DNA of 64,000 bases, from contig JARWZO010000032.1 in NCBI GenBank assembly GCA_029866325.1, positions 1 to 64,000 of the forward strand. Direction: 5' to 3'. A model generated the notes under the pieces. The model was given only the letters and a program-made list of their open reading frames with translations, was not told the DNA's origin and searched no databases. How positions within the stretch are numbered: position 1 is the first letter of the stretch; every line of letters starts with the position of its first letter. Source of the DNA: Fluviicola sp. GTDB lineage: Bacteria > Bacteroidota > Bacteroidia > Flavobacteriales_D > Crocinitomicaceae. Positions 26,772-37,700 of the stretch are shown one piece after another. The translations under genes were made by a program, and so were the position numbers.

Positions 26772-27812
26772 TTAAGGAGTTGGTTTTTCCTGCGCGTAAT
26801 TGAAGTAAACATTCCCCATAATCAATGGGTTGAATACAAAATATTGGCATTGCACCAATTCGTTGTTCGGTAGCACACACCATAAATGGTTGATGTCGTA
26901 ATCTGCCTCTTTTCCAGCGTCATCAACACGCGTACCGTCCAATGTCGATTTTTTACGGTAAAGTTTTAGTACCGAATTGGCTCCTTTCGCACTTTTCAAG
27001 GTCAACACACAAAACGGTTTACTGCGTTTTACACTGTCGACTTGCTTTGCAGAAAGATCATAGTTCGGTGATTCAAAGTGAATCATCTTGTAGTTTTGTA
27101 AATAGCGGTAAACCATCGACGTATCTATACTTGGGAACGCTTTTCCGTTAGTGGTAATGCTGAAGTTTTTTCCTTGTCGCTTTACCGTGAAATTGTTTTC
27201 CTTTTCAGTGGAATAACGAACATCGACACTTGCAATTTCATGCGTTTGGTAGGCGAAAATTTCAGTACACATCCAGCGACCTTTGTCGGCAAAGAATCGT
27301 GGTCCGATCATACCTTGCATCCCTTTGATTTCAGCAATTATAGGAAGGTCACTTTTTCCGTTTTCTTCAGATTCAAGCAACATGTAAGTGCCGTAATGAT
27401 CTTGCGTTGACGAACCGATGTACCAGGTTTTTGACCATTCACCGTTTTTGAAAAACTGTACTTTGGTACTAAGGGTGGTCAATCTATTCAAAACCGTTTT
27501 TACCGAATTGTCGGGCACATATCCTTTGAATCGGATGTTAACCGCTGCTTCAAGCAGGTTGACTACCGGAACCTGCTGAATACATCCTCCTGATTTATCC
27601 GTCCATTTGTTTCCAGAGCGAATCAATTCTATTTCGTTACCGTTCGGTTCAGTGATGATGATGTGATCAATGGTGGCTGTGTCTTTTATTTCAAAATCCA
27701 ATGAAGCCACTTTTGGGTCCGATTTACCGGCTGAAGTGCTTAAATCATAAGCCACATATCCCAATACTGCGATCAGGATCAAGGCAATTACTAAAAAAAT
27801 GAGTCGTTTCAT
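26772..27812 (-). CDS. DUF4340-domain protein downstream of gldFG
   Basis: 346 residues: an N-terminal membrane anchor (MKRLIFLVIALILIAVLGYV), then a periplasmic domain with ATIDHIIITEPNGNEIEL, the repeated pattern TWYIGSSTQDHYGTYML, and IGPRFFADKGRWMCTEIF. This is the DUF4340 layout, often encoded beside ABC-type export genes of the GldG kind. It starts 4 nt after gldG, so it is in the same operon. It may work with the GldFG transporter, but its precise role is unknown. Confidence 0.87.
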   Translation of the reverse strand: MKRLIFLVIALILIAVLGYVAYDLSTSAGKSDPKVASLDFEIKDTATIDHIIITEPNGNEIELIRSGNKWTDKSGGCIQQVPVVNLLEAAVNIRFKGYVPDNSVKTVLNRLTTLSTKVQFFKNGEWSKTWYIGSSTQDHYGTYMLLESEENGKSDLPIIAEIKGMQGMIGPRFFADKGRWMCTEIFAYQTHEIASVDVRYSTEKENNFTVKRQGKNFSITTNGKAFPSIDTSMVYRYLQNYKMIHFESPNYDLSAKQVDSVKRSKPFCVLTLKSAKGANSVLKLYRKKSTLDGTRVDDAGKEADYDINHLWCVLPNNELVQCQYFVFNPLIMGNVYFNYAQEKPTP

Positions 27813-27816
27813 ATCC

Positions 27817-29616
27817 TTAAGAACGTGCGTATCGTCGTTTACGTAAGTAAAAAAGTGCTAAAGCAAGCAAAATAATTGTACCCGATGGAATTAACAGGTT
27901 GATTACCTTGTAGTAACCTGCGTCTGTTTTTACTTTTTCTGTGTCAATCGGGTGAATATCGATGTGCTTACTGCGAATGTCCAACACCGAATTATCGCCC
28001 ATCATGTAGTCAACCATGTTTTGGAAAAATTCCTGGTTTCCATAAATGATCGGTTGCATGCCGGCTTGTGCCATGGTTTCGTCGTAACGCAAGTTGTTGA
28101 ACTGGATCGCACGATATTGCATGATATTCGGGTTTCTCGGTGACGGCATCGAATCGTAATAATTACGTATGAAATCTCCGTTGGCAACCACCATCACTTT
28201 TCCTTCTTGTGTGCTTTTCGATTTGTAATGCGAATCAGGATTGTTGGCAAACGATTCCACAATACGGTTTTTGAAGTGCGAATCGAATTTCCCTTCCATC
28301 AAACCTGCAAGGCATTTTTTATTGGCTTCATCTTCCGGATTGGGCGTCAAAACCGGATTCTTACCGTAATTCATTGGCATCAATAAGCTAATGAGAGGCG
28401 CCATTCCTGTAGCAGCCGAGTTGGTTGAAGTCGTAAGAATTGGGGTTGCTCTTCTGTCAGGAGATTCACCTACAAATTGTAATTCAGACACATAGCGAAG
28501 CATCACCGGATCGATATTTCTGGAAATCGGATGTTCTGTTTGGGTCGCAGCAATGTGGAAGAACCACGGAATGAGACTTTGTTTGGCCATCGGCACCATT
28601 TTCGGAGCACAACGCACATCGATGAGGTAATTGTCGTTGACTTTTATACCGTAGTCAAACAGCATGCGTTCCAAACCGCCAAGGTTTGTTCGGGTTGTAT
28701 GAACCATTCCGTTCAGTGCCAATGAATCGGCCGGAAAGGTTAGTTTATCAATGAAACACATCAGTCGGCCACCATCCATTACAAATTGGTCAATGATGTA
28801 TTTGTCCTTATCAGAAAGTGGTCCACGAGGTCGTGCTATGATCAAGCCTTTTACGCCATCAAGCGCAGCTAATGAATCGTTCAGCGTAATGTCTTCAATG
28901 GTGTAGTAGGGATCAATCAAATTGCGTACACGTTGCGTTTCACCATAAGTCAATTCACCATGGCCTTGCAAAAAGGCAATACGCGGTTTTTCTTCGAGAG
29001 TAGCACGACGAATCGACGAAACCAGCATGTACTCGAGGTTGTTGATCGAGTTTTGGATTTGATTGTTGAAATTGGCATCGAGTGTTAGGAAGTCTTTTGC
29101 TGAAGTTCCGGGCAAGAGCTGCACGTAGTCTTTGGTGACACCACCGTATTCGATCACTGCTCCGGGCCACAATAACAATTGATTTTGTGATCCGTCTTTC
29201 ATATAAACAAGGTTCATCGGAATGATTCCTTTGGCCTTGTTGTAGAGGATTTCGTGCAAATAGTCTTGATCGGCTTGATTTCCTTGGTTCGGATCGATGA
29301 ATTCGTATTCAATACGATCGCCGGCGTACAATTTGAATTCTTTGAGTTTGTCTTCAATGGCGTTGCGGAAGCGTTTTACTTCTGCTGGAAGATTTCCCTC
29401 AAGGTAAATTTTGATCAGAACGCGGTTCTTGAAATGCTCTTTGTTTTCGATAAACGAAATCGTTCCCTCCGAAAGCGAGTAACGACTGTCTTCTGTCATG
29501 TCAATACGGGCATACATAAACGAACCGATGATGTTGACGATCACTACCAGTAATACAACAATCAACAGGAGTACCCAATTGTAGATTTTCTTGATCGATT
29601 TTGACGTTTCGGCCAT
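27817..29616 (-). CDS. gldG: Gliding motility ABC transporter auxiliary protein GldG
   Basis: 599 residues. An N-terminal helix (VLLLIVVLLVVIVNIIGSFM), a large periplasmic ABC-transporter auxiliary domain (RIDMTEDSRYSLSEGTISFI, then KPRIAFLQGHGELTYGETQR and GLIIARPRGPLSDKDKYIID) and a C-terminal helix (VINLLIPSGTIILLALALFY) before RKRR. This fits GldG, which forms an ABC transporter with GldF and GldA needed for gliding and for stability of the motility machinery in Flavobacterium. gldF lies 3 nt upstream. Confidence 0.94.
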   Translation of the reverse strand: MAETSKSIKKIYNWVLLLIVVLLVVIVNIIGSFMYARIDMTEDSRYSLSEGTISFIENKEHFKNRVLIKIYLEGNLPAEVKRFRNAIEDKLKEFKLYAGDRIEYEFIDPNQGNQADQDYLHEILYNKAKGIIPMNLVYMKDGSQNQLLLWPGAVIEYGGVTKDYVQLLPGTSAKDFLTLDANFNNQIQNSINNLEYMLVSSIRRATLEEKPRIAFLQGHGELTYGETQRVRNLIDPYYTIEDITLNDSLAALDGVKGLIIARPRGPLSDKDKYIIDQFVMDGGRLMCFIDKLTFPADSLALNGMVHTTRTNLGGLERMLFDYGIKVNDNYLIDVRCAPKMVPMAKQSLIPWFFHIAATQTEHPISRNIDPVMLRYVSELQFVGESPDRRATPILTTSTNSAATGMAPLISLLMPMNYGKNPVLTPNPEDEANKKCLAGLMEGKFDSHFKNRIVESFANNPDSHYKSKSTQEGKVMVVANGDFIRNYYDSMPSPRNPNIMQYRAIQFNNLRYDETMAQAGMQPIIYGNQEFFQNMVDYMMGDNSVLDIRSKHIDIHPIDTEKVKTDAGYYKVINLLIPSGTIILLALALFYLRKRRYARS

Positions 29617-29619
29617 GGA

Positions 29620-30375
29620 TTATCGTTTTAGGGATTTAACAACTGTCAATGCTGCGGTAATGAAAACGGCAATGAGTCCGAAGAAATACAGCATGTCTTC
29701 GGTGTCGATTACGCCACGCATAATGGATTCGTAATGGGAAGTAATGCCGATGTAGCGGAAAATCACGTCGTATTCCCCCATGAGGTTAAACGATCCGATC
29801 AATTCCAATCCGTAATACATGAACAAACAAATGAACATGCCTAAAATAAATGCGACAATTTGTGAACTTGTAATGGAAGAGGCAAAAATACCGATGGCAA
29901 CGAAGGCTGATCCCAACAGGACAAGTCCAAAATAGGAAGTGAGCATGGCACCTTCGTCAATCACGGTGGTTTCGGTTCCGTCTTCACCTACCGGGTTAAT
30001 TCCCAATTGACTCATGGAATAATAATAAACCAGCGTAGGCAAGAGCGAAATAATCAACAAAGTAACACCAGCGAAGTATTTGGCTAGGATTATTTTCAAA
30101 TCGGTGATTGGCCGGGTAAACAATAACTCGATCGTGCCGTTTCGACGTTCTTCTGCAATGGAACGCATGGTAATCGCCGGAATCAATACGAGGAAAATCC
30201 ACGGTGAAGCATTAAAAAACGGAATCAAATCCGCTTCGGCGCCTTCCAATAAATTGGCATCGCCCGAAATATACCAGTGTATTACACCGGATGTGATCAA
30301 GAAAATAAGGATAAAAATGTATCCGATGGTGGAACCTAAGAAGCTCCGTATTTCTTTCCAATATAATGCTCTCAT
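29620..30375 (-). CDS. gldF: Gliding motility ABC transporter permease GldF
   Basis: A 251-residue ABC-2 type permease with about six helices. It opens with MRALYWKEIRSFLGSTIGYI and has SPWIFLVLIPAITMRSIAEE followed by RRNGTIELLFTRPI, the conserved cytoplasmic loop of these permeases. It is first in the operon gldF-gldG-DUF4340. The ATPase GldA is not in the window. A good promoter (TTG, 20 nt, TACTTTTG) lies directly upstream. Confidence 0.94.
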   Translation of the reverse strand: MRALYWKEIRSFLGSTIGYIFILIFLITSGVIHWYISGDANLLEGAEADLIPFFNASPWIFLVLIPAITMRSIAEERRNGTIELLFTRPITDLKIILAKYFAGVTLLIISLLPTLVYYYSMSQLGINPVGEDGTETTVIDEGAMLTSYFGLVLLGSAFVAIGIFASSITSSQIVAFILGMFICLFMYYGLELIGSFNLMGEYDVIFRYIGITSHYESIMRGVIDTEDMLYFFGLIAVFITAALTVVKSLKR

Positions 30376-30391
30376 ACTTATTAAAGTGGGT

Positions 30392-30399
30392 CAAAAGTA
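30392..30399 (-). promoter_or_regulatory. -7 promoter element of gldFG
   Basis: Minus-strand TACTTTTG matches TAnnTTTG, with a TTG 20 nt further upstream at -33. It is 16 nt before the gldF ATG. Confidence 0.78.
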
Positions 30400-30481
30400 C
30401 GACTTAGATAAGACTTCGTCAACCGATTGTTACAATCATTAACGAAAGTTGGTGCACAAACCGTTGGAATAATGTCATTAT

Positions 30482-30615
30482 GAATTGAAAATTGAAAATG
30501 TAAAATTGAAAAGGGATGAGCGTTTTCTATGATTAATTGATCTAAAGTATGTTTCCAAAAATTCGTCTGTTGACCGAAAACTTCTTGATAATTTTACATT
30601 TTCAATTTTCAATTC
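30482..30615. repeat. Perfect 26-bp word palindrome upstream of gldF
   Basis: The arm at 30482-30507 (words GAATTGAAAATTGAAAATG, then TAAAATT) is the exact reverse complement of 30590-30615, with an 82-nt spacer. The right arm ends inside the last two codons of the ABM-domain gene. Arms made of repeated near-identical words, yet matching perfectly, link it to the elements at 23.0, 33.8 and 41.1 kb. Confidence 0.88.
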
Positions 30616-30929
30616 TTTTCGCTGAGCGAAAAGAATCCGTCTTCAAAATACGTATCCACCGACCAAGCCTCGGGTTTACCGTCAAACCATGGTTTAATGG
30701 TGCTCCAAACGCCGCCAAATAATTCCGAATCGCGGTAATTATTGAGCGCATCTTCACTGTTCCAATAGCTATAAGTGAAAACGATATTCGGATGATTGAT
30801 ATCGCGCAGCAAACGCATACCGTTGCAGCCGTCAAAACGACTCACACGTGTGTTGATGGTGTCGAAAAATGCTAAAAAGGAATCGATTTTATCTTCCTGA
30901 AATGTCAGTTTTACAATACGTGTAATCAT
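30609..30929 (-). CDS. Antibiotic biosynthesis monooxygenase (ABM)-fold protein
   Basis: A 106-residue dimeric alpha/beta-barrel-type protein: ITRIVKLTFQEDKIDSFLAF, then CNGMRLLRDINHPNIVFTYS with YWNSEDALNNYRDSELFGGV. Proteins of this fold include quinol monooxygenases and heme-degrading enzymes as well as proteins without known activity; nothing here defines the substrate. It starts 3 nt after the stop of the SAM hydrolase gene and is co-transcribed with it. Confidence 0.85.
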   Translation of the reverse strand: MITRIVKLTFQEDKIDSFLAFFDTINTRVSRFDGCNGMRLLRDINHPNIVFTYSYWNSEDALNNYRDSELFGGVWSTIKPWFDGKPEAWSVDTYFEDGFFSLSEKN

Positions 30930-30932
30930 GGG

Positions 30933-31781
30933 TCAAAAAAGTGAATCGATTGTTTTGGCAGAACCACGCGGAGTAAATTCCACGCGAACCACATCACCGG
31001 TATGCAAGCCGAATAAGCTGTCGGCACCGCCATTTACACCACGAGCGCCTTTGTTGATGGCAATTTCCAATAAGTCATTGTTGTTGAAAATGGCAACGCG
31101 CTCGCCCGGTTGTACCTCGTTGTAGGACCCAGAAATAGTATCGATGTAATAATCGCGTTTGCGAAACAAAATGGTGAACGGTGCTTCTTCGAATCGGGCA
31201 AATAATTCACGCGAAATATTGGTAATCGCATTTCCGTAATGGTCGATATGAACGATTGTTCCTTTGATGAGGTTTTCTTCCAACACCGGATTCTGCGTAA
31301 AGGCACGTTTCCATTCGTCGTGGGCAGAAGCAAAAGTATCAACGGCAATTCCTTGCGCAATCTTCACGGCTGCGGGAACAAAAATATTCTTGGTCGGAAA
31401 CTTGAATCCCGCCGGATTGGAAAGTACATCGTCAATCAGCCAAAAGCCTTCCGGTTGATTTTCTTTCAGAATCAAGGCAAACAAACCGTTGTCATTGGCC
31501 ACGAAGTAGTGACCATCATATAACATTACTGCCGGGTAACTTCCATCGCGGGAATTGATAACAGGTTCGCTGTCAACTCCTATCACGTGCACAGTTCCTT
31601 TCGGGAAGTCGGCATACACGTTCGATAGACAAAAACTGGCTTGTGCAATATCGAATGCGCGAATGGCATGTGAAACGTCGACAATTACGGCAGAAGCATC
31701 CAATTGGTAAATACTTCCCTTTAATGCGGCCACGTAGTGATCGCTTAATCCCATATCGGTTGTCAACGTGATTATATGCAT
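30933..31781 (-). CDS. SAM hydroxide adenosyltransferase (DUF62 family)
   Basis: 282 residues. The family splits S-adenosylmethionine into adenosine and methionine using a water-derived hydroxide; chlorinases and fluorinases are relatives. Seen here are IITLTTDMGLSDHYVAALKG with the conserved Asp, VDVSHAIRAFDIAQASFCL, GTVHVIGVDSEP and GTIVHIDHYGNAITNI. The 282-residue form starting MHIITLTTD is the usual one, so the upstream TTG-type extension to 31808 is rejected. It is head-to-head with phoH. Confidence 0.9.
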   Translation of the reverse strand: MHIITLTTDMGLSDHYVAALKGSIYQLDASAVIVDVSHAIRAFDIAQASFCLSNVYADFPKGTVHVIGVDSEPVINSRDGSYPAVMLYDGHYFVANDNGLFALILKENQPEGFWLIDDVLSNPAGFKFPTKNIFVPAAVKIAQGIAVDTFASAHDEWKRAFTQNPVLEENLIKGTIVHIDHYGNAITNISRELFARFEEAPFTILFRKRDYYIDTISGSYNEVQPGERVAIFNNNDLLEIAINKGARGVNGGADSLFGLHTGDVVRVEFTPRGSAKTIDSLF

Positions 31782-31883
31782 CCTCGTTTTTTCGCTTTTC
31801 AGCAACAAAAATTGATTAATTTTGATCCAAAAATAAGGGTTATAATTTGCAAAGCCCTAGGTAAAACGAAAGATTTATCCACA

Positions 31884-32867
31884 TTGACAGAGAAGAAAAT
31901 TGAAATCAGCGGTGTTAACATTGCTGAATTATTTGGTGTAAACAACACCAACTTGAAATACATCCGCACCTTTTTTCCGAAATTGCAAATCAACGCACGT
32001 GGGAATGAGCTTACTGTGGTGGGCGATTCGGAGGTGGCAGAGCAGTTTGAACGCAAGTTTGAATTGATCTTATCGCACTTCAAAGAAACCGGTATGCTGA
32101 CTGAAAACAACATCGAAAACTTGATGTTGGAAGACGGATCTACCATGCTTTCGGGCGATGGTTCCGAGACCTTGGTACACGGAAATGGCGGTGTTAAAAT
32201 CAAAGCGAAAACCGTAAATCAGCGAAAACTGGTGCAGGCGGTAAACAAAAGCGATATGGTTTTTGCCGTTGGTCCTGCCGGAACAGGTAAGACTTATACA
32301 GCAGTTGCATTGGCAGTTCGCGCCTTAAAAGCAAAGGAAGTTAAGCGAATCATTTTAACACGTCCGGCTGTTGAGGCTGGAGAAAATCTCGGATTTTTAC
32401 CCGGCGATTTGAAAGAAAAACTCGATCCGTACCTAATGCCGCTTTACGATGCGCTCCGCGATATGATTCCACCTGAAAAATTGGGAGATATGATCGAATT
32501 CGGAATCATCGAAATTGCGCCGCTGGCATTTATGCGTGGTCGTACGCTCGACAAGGCATTTGTGATTTTGGATGAAGCACAAAATGCCACCGTGATGCAA
32601 ATGAAAATGTTCCTCACGCGTATGGGGCAAACAGCGCAGTTTGTGATCACGGGCGATATGTCGCAGGTCGATTTACCGCACCGTCAACGATCAGGATTGT
32701 CTTATGCATTAGACATTCTGAAAGATGTGGAAGGGCTGGAAATCATTCGACTCACACAAAGTGATGTGATTCGCCATAACTTGGTGAAACGCATCATCGA
32801 CGCATTCGAAATAGCTGAAGCAAAAGAGAAGGAAGAAAAGTTTAAAAAAGATAACGAAGCAAAATGA
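31884..32867 (+). CDS. phoH: PhoH family ATPase
   Basis: About 328 residues. An N-terminal KH-like region ([20 protein letters not shown], then [20 protein letters not shown]) leads into the PhoH NTPase domain with Walker [32 protein letters not shown], Walker [11 protein letters not shown] and the sensor segment [11 protein letters not shown]. PhoH proteins are linked to RNA metabolism. I chose TTG at 31884, because members in this phylum start near there and an ATG at 31776 would overlap the divergent start of the SAM hydrolase. That ATG would add 36 residues and remains possible. The stop overlaps the purC start by four bases. Confidence 0.9.
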   Translation: MTEKKIEISGVNIAELFGVNNTNLKYIRTFFPKLQINARGNELTVVGDSEVAEQFERKFELILSHFKETGMLTENNIENLMLEDGSTMLSGDGSETLVHGNGGVKIKAKTVNQRKLVQAVNKSDMVFAVGPAGTGKTYTAVALAVRALKAKEVKRIILTRPAVEAGENLGFLPGDLKEKLDPYLMPLYDALRDMIPPEKLGDMIEFGIIEIAPLAFMRGRTLDKAFVILDEAQNATVMQMKMFLTRMGQTAQFVITGDMSQVDLPHRQRSGLSYALDILKDVEGLEIIRLTQSDVIRHNLVKRIIDAFEIAEAKEKEEKFKKDNEAK

Positions 32868-33820
32868 TACAGACAATCACAAGTACCAACTTTAAGTTTC
32901 CGGGTCAGCAAGACGTTTACCGTGGTAAAGTGCGCGAGGTGTATACCTTGAACAACGGATTAGTGGTAATGGTTGCGAGTGACCGTATTTCGGCGTTCGA
33001 TCATATTTTGCCGAAAGGAATTCCGTTCAAAGGACAAGTGTTGAATCAGGTTGCAACGATGTTTCTGGATGCAACTCGTGATATTGTTCCGAATTGGTTG
33101 CTGGGAACGCCTGATCCGTGTGTGGCTATAGGTCATGCATGCGAGCCGATCCGAGTGGAAATGGTGATCCGAGGTTACATGGCCGGTCACGCAGCGCGCG
33201 AATATTCGTTGGGAAAACGCGAATTGTGTGGTGTTGTTCTTCCCGAAGGAATGAAAGAAAACGACCGTTTCCCTGAGCCGATTATTACACCGGCAACGAA
33301 AGCCGAAGAAGGTCATGACGAAGATATTTCACGCGAAGACATTTTGGCAAAAGGAATTGTTCCGCAAGATATCTACGAGAAAATGGAAGGTTATACGCGT
33401 GCGTTGTTTCAGCGTGGAACCGAAATGGCTGCCGAGCGTGGTTTGATTCTGGTAGACACGAAGTACGAATTCGGAATGCTGAACGGTGAAGTCATTTTGA
33501 TTGATGAGATTCATACGCCCGATTCGTCGCGTTATTTTTATGCCGAAGGCTACGAAGATCGTCAAGCGAAAGGTGAACAGCAAAAACAATTATCGAAAGA
33601 ATTTGTACGTCAGTGGTTGATCGAAAACGGTTTTCAAGGTCTTGAAGGACAAGTTATGCCTGAAATGCCGGATGAATTTGTAGATGTGGTGACCGATCGT
33701 TACATCGAGTTGTTTGAGCGCATTACCGGAAAATCATTCGAGAAAGCGGATACGTCGAATATTACGAAGCGTATTGAGTCGAATGTGGCGCGTTTTTTAA
33801 TGGACAAAGGTTTTATTTAG
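32864..33820 (+). CDS. purC: Phosphoribosylaminoimidazole-succinocarboxamide (SAICAR) synthase
   Basis: A 318-residue enzyme that joins aspartate to CAIR in purine synthesis using ATP. It shows [20 protein letters not shown] (ATP-binding start), [60 protein letters not shown] and [11 protein letters not shown] with [13 protein letters not shown]. It is longer than the E. coli enzyme (237 residues), as is usual for this phylum and for eukaryote-like forms. It overlaps phoH by four bases (ATGA) and is translationally coupled to it. purA is also in the window, at 61.7 kb. Confidence 0.97.
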   Translation: MIQTITSTNFKFPGQQDVYRGKVREVYTLNNGLVVMVASDRISAFDHILPKGIPFKGQVLNQVATMFLDATRDIVPNWLLGTPDPCVAIGHACEPIRVEMVIRGYMAGHAAREYSLGKRELCGVVLPEGMKENDRFPEPIITPATKAEEGHDEDISREDILAKGIVPQDIYEKMEGYTRALFQRGTEMAAERGLILVDTKYEFGMLNGEVILIDEIHTPDSSRYFYAEGYEDRQAKGEQQKQLSKEFVRQWLIENGFQGLEGQVMPEMPDEFVDVVTDRYIELFERITGKSFEKADTSNITKRIESNVARFLMDKGFI

Positions 33821-33824
33821 TGCT

Positions 33825-33910
33825 TAGTAGTTAGTTATTAGTGGTTAGTTAGTTGATTGTGTTTTTTGGTTGAATTCCACTAATCACTAACTACCAATCA
33901 CTAATAACTA
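33825..33910. repeat. Intergenic word palindrome between purC and SDR
   Basis: The left arm consists of TTAGT/TAGTTA words; the right arm is the imperfect complement (CACTAATCACTAACTACC, then AATCACTAATAACTA). It fills the whole gap between two convergent genes and overlaps the SDR stop codon. Transcripts from both sides would fold into a long hairpin, so it may serve as a two-way terminator. Confidence 0.8.
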
Positions 33911-34699
33911 TGTTGGGGATTGCTTCGCGATAATTCTCCAAAACATCTTCGGGAAAAACCGTTTCAACGTTACCGCTTTGACTTCTTTGTTGCCGATCAG
34001 GATTTCCTTTTTGCGTTTTTCAACGGCTTTCAACAGAATCCGAACGCATTCGTCAACCGGCATTCCGGTAGCTTGATTGTGGTCCATTTCTCCGTGAGAT
34101 TTTCCTTCTTTATTGAGCGCGCTCATGGAAATAGGAGTGTTGATTTTCCCTGGACAAGCAATGGTTACGTGAACGTTGTGCTTGGCTTCTTCGAGTAGTA
34201 AACTTTCAAAAAAACCATGCAAGGCGTGTTTCGAAGCACTATAAGCCGAACGCAGGTAAAACCCGAATTTTCCGGCAATACTCGAAATGGCAATGATGTG
34301 TCCGCTATTCTGCTTTTGCATGTAGGGCAATACCGCTTTTGTCAAAGCGACCGTTCCGAAATAATTGATTTCCATTATGCGCCGATCAACATCTAGTGAC
34401 GTTTCTGCCGCTTCCGCTCGTTGACTCAAACCACCGCAGTTGTACAAAAAGTCGATGCGACCGGTTTGCAAAATCACGGTTTTCGCCAGTTCAGCAAAAC
34501 CTTCAGAACGCTCCAAATCGAGCGGAATTACCCAATGTTCTGAACTGTTTGGTAGGCTTGCTTTTAACTCCTGCAATTTTGCTTCATTACGCGCGGAAAG
34601 AATCACCCGCAAACCGTTTGCTGCAAGTTGTTTGCACAATTCTTCACCGATGCCGGATGATGCTCCCGTAACCCACGCAACCTGTTTCATGTTGTTCAT
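33908..34699 (-). CDS. Short-chain dehydrogenase/reductase (SDR)
   Basis: 263 residues: Rossmann motif VTGASSGIGEELCKQ, RIDFLYNCGG in place of the usual NNAG, the catalytic Ser in ISSIAGKFG, and YSASK for the Tyr-Lys pair. The C-terminal half has HVTIACPGKINTPISMSAL and a basic tail, like DHRS7/DHRS-type SDRs that act on lipid-like carbonyls. The substrate is not known. An alternative ATG three codons in (34690) is equally good. It stands alone, convergent with purC. Confidence 0.9.
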   Translation of the reverse strand: MNNMKQVAWVTGASSGIGEELCKQLAANGLRVILSARNEAKLQELKASLPNSSEHWVIPLDLERSEGFAELAKTVILQTGRIDFLYNCGGLSQRAEAAETSLDVDRRIMEINYFGTVALTKAVLPYMQKQNSGHIIAISSIAGKFGFYLRSAYSASKHALHGFFESLLLEEAKHNVHVTIACPGKINTPISMSALNKEGKSHGEMDHNQATGMPVDECVRILLKAVEKRKKEILIGNKEVKAVTLKRFFPKMFWRIIAKQSPT

Positions 34700-34724
34700 T
34701 TGGGTACAAAGAAACGAAAATCAA

Positions 34725-37700
34725 CTAGCGAATGATTTCCACAAAGCCTTCTTTTTTCACTGTCGGTTCGTTTAACGGGTCTCTTCTGAATACATAAAAG
34801 TAGGTTCCTTCACTTAATCCGAGTCCGTTAAAATCGTTTCTATAGCCGTCTACATGCAATATCTCATTTCCCCAACGGTTGATGATGATCAATTCGTTAC
34901 CCGGGAAAATAAGGGCTTCGTCAATGACAAAATAATCATTGATACCATCGTTATTCGGAGTAATTACATTCGGCAATGCGTTTTCACAATCTACGGTTTC
35001 AATGAAAAGTGTGTCAGAAAAAAGACAGCCTTGTGGCGAAGTCGCCGTTAAGATCGCCCATTGATTACCTTCAACCGGAAACGATTCCAGTTCGCCCAAT
35101 CCAACCCACGAATAGCTGTTGCTATCATTCGGAAAGTAGTAAGTGTAAATGTCGTTGATACAAAGCAATGTGTCGGTGCCGAGATCAAAAACAGGTAACG
35201 GGTTCGCCGCTATGTAGATCGAATCTTCGTAAACACAACCCAATTCGTCCCACTGAGTCAAATAGTACCAGCCTGAAAAAGAATTGGATACAAGGAACGA
35301 AAAAGCTGTTGTATCAAACAGACCGTTTGGTGTTGTCCAACTCAAACTGTCGGCAGTGGTTTGTACACCGAACGAGATGGAATCTCCCAGGCAACTGTTT
35401 CCTAATTGTTGAAACAAGGAATAACTCAAGTCGGAAACCGTTACGAAAGTGCTGTCAGTATTCGTTAAACAACCGTTGTTATCAATTGCTGTGGCAGTGA
35501 TCCAACCACTTCCAACAGACGAGCTGATGGTGATGGTTGGATCTTCTACCGTTCCGAAATTGCCGGCCCATTGGATGGTGGTTACATCACCGGCAAGTGA
35601 TAAGGTGGTTTCGGAATATGCGCAAAGTATCAAAGAGTCGGAAGAAATGGAAATGACAGCGGGCGTTGCAAAGTAGATTGGCTCTGAAAGGGTATCTGAG
35701 AAACAACTATTGCTGATAATGACAGTTAGCGTTGAATCGGCTACAAAATTAGTTTGGTTCAAGGTGATGTTTGTTGTGTTGCCGAGGAATACATTGTTGT
35801 TGTACCAACTTGTTTGCAAACCGCCAGGAGTAATGCTGAAAGTTGCATTTTCGTTAGGACAAAGCAACGAATCACCCAAAATCAACGCTGCAGGAAGGCT
35901 GTCAATGGTGTGAATCCAAACCAAATCATACACAGGGGGACATTCCGCATTTTGATACGCCACTAGAAATGAAGTGTCCGAAATGATGTTGTTGACCGCA
36001 AAGGTAGATCCGCTCTGTAAGAAAAGTGTATCTGAAGCAGTGAACCAAAATGTTGTGAAATTACTGTTCTCTAAGAGTGTGGCATCCGATCCGGGACAAA
36101 TTGTGAGGTCGGTAACCGATGGTGGGATTGCTGCAGCAGATACCGCAATGTGAATGGTGTCTGATTGCGCTTCGCAACCGTAATTATTCATAACCGTTAC
36201 CCAATAATCACCTTCGTCTGAAACCGATAATGATGATGTTCCGAAAGTTCCATTGCTCCATTCATAACTTCCTAAACCGGGTGTTGTGGAAAGAATACTG
36301 GTTTCATTTTGACAAAGCAGCGTGTCGCTTGCCAGCAGTGAAATACTAAAAGAACCGTCAATAATTTCGACGCTATCGTAGAATGTGAGTCCGCATTGCT
36401 GCATTTGGCAATAATAAACTCCCGGCTGAGTCACTGTAATCTGATCTGCTGTCGAATTGATTGGACTTGTCCATAAAATAGAAGCATTCCCGAAATGAAT
36501 TGCTGAAATGGTAATGGTTTCGTTCCCACAAATCACATTACCCGGTTCTACAAAAAGGTAAGGCGTTGTGAATTCTTTCAATTCAAATGGTGGGGTTGTT
36601 AATGAGCAACCTTCATTATCAATTACATGACAGTAATAAAAACCGACATCTTCTCCGTAAACGGTATTGGTAACGGATAAATTATCACCATTCGGACCAA
36701 TCCAATCGTAGGATACATAAGTGTTCGGCAACGAAAGTAAAACGGAATCATACGGACAAATAATGGCATCAGCGGGCGAAGCTATAATCCCAGGCAATGT
36801 TTTTGGGTAAACATAAAATAGTTGATAGACATCTCCGCTGCAGCCGGTTACAGGGTCAACAACGATACCTGAATAGCTGTATGTGCCTGATGAAATGATG
36901 CGAATGCTGTCTTCATCATTGCTCATCCATTGAATATTGGGACCGTTCCAATTTAAATTTGAATTAGGAAGAGTTGTATAGAGGTAAGCAGAATCTCCCG
37001 GACAAATCAACTGATTACCCAAAATATTGGTGACAATCGTCGGGTTCGGATGTACAATGAAATAAAAAGAATCGGTTGCGTGATAAATCACTGTATCTAA
37101 TCCGCAAAGGTTGTCATAGCCAATTGCCACATCGTAGTGAAACGTATGCCAACCTGTTGTTTGTGGAGCGAAAACGCCATGAAAATTTTCTATGGAGCCC
37201 CCTGGTATCGATGGACTTACCGACCATGTTTCTTCAACCACCGGTTCAGCGGGAAGAATGAAATTTCCATTCGGATTGGTGAAAAAATCCAAAGCGTAGA
37301 TATCGATAAATTCATTTAAGCAGAGTTCAATGGTGTCGTTATTATCGATAGGATCGTTTAATTTGAGATATAAGTCAAGTGTGTCGTAAGGAAGCGGATG
37401 GTCAAATAGAATATAAAAATCACCAATAACTGCGCAATAAGGTGTTGATGCGATTACAGTATAAAGCCCCTCTTGGTTATAAATATGTGGCAGAGAATCT
37501 AAATAAAGTAGAACATTTTGGTTATAAATACCAAATGTAGCCGACTGATCAAGCTGAGTGAACCAAATCTGTGCGCTATCAGGATAACAAAAATGATACA
37601 AAGGATAAACAGGTGATTCTGTTGCTATTACCACATCATCTGAAATTAGTGGCAAATGTGGCGGTTGATGAATGACAACTTCAATGGTATCTCTTCCGGA

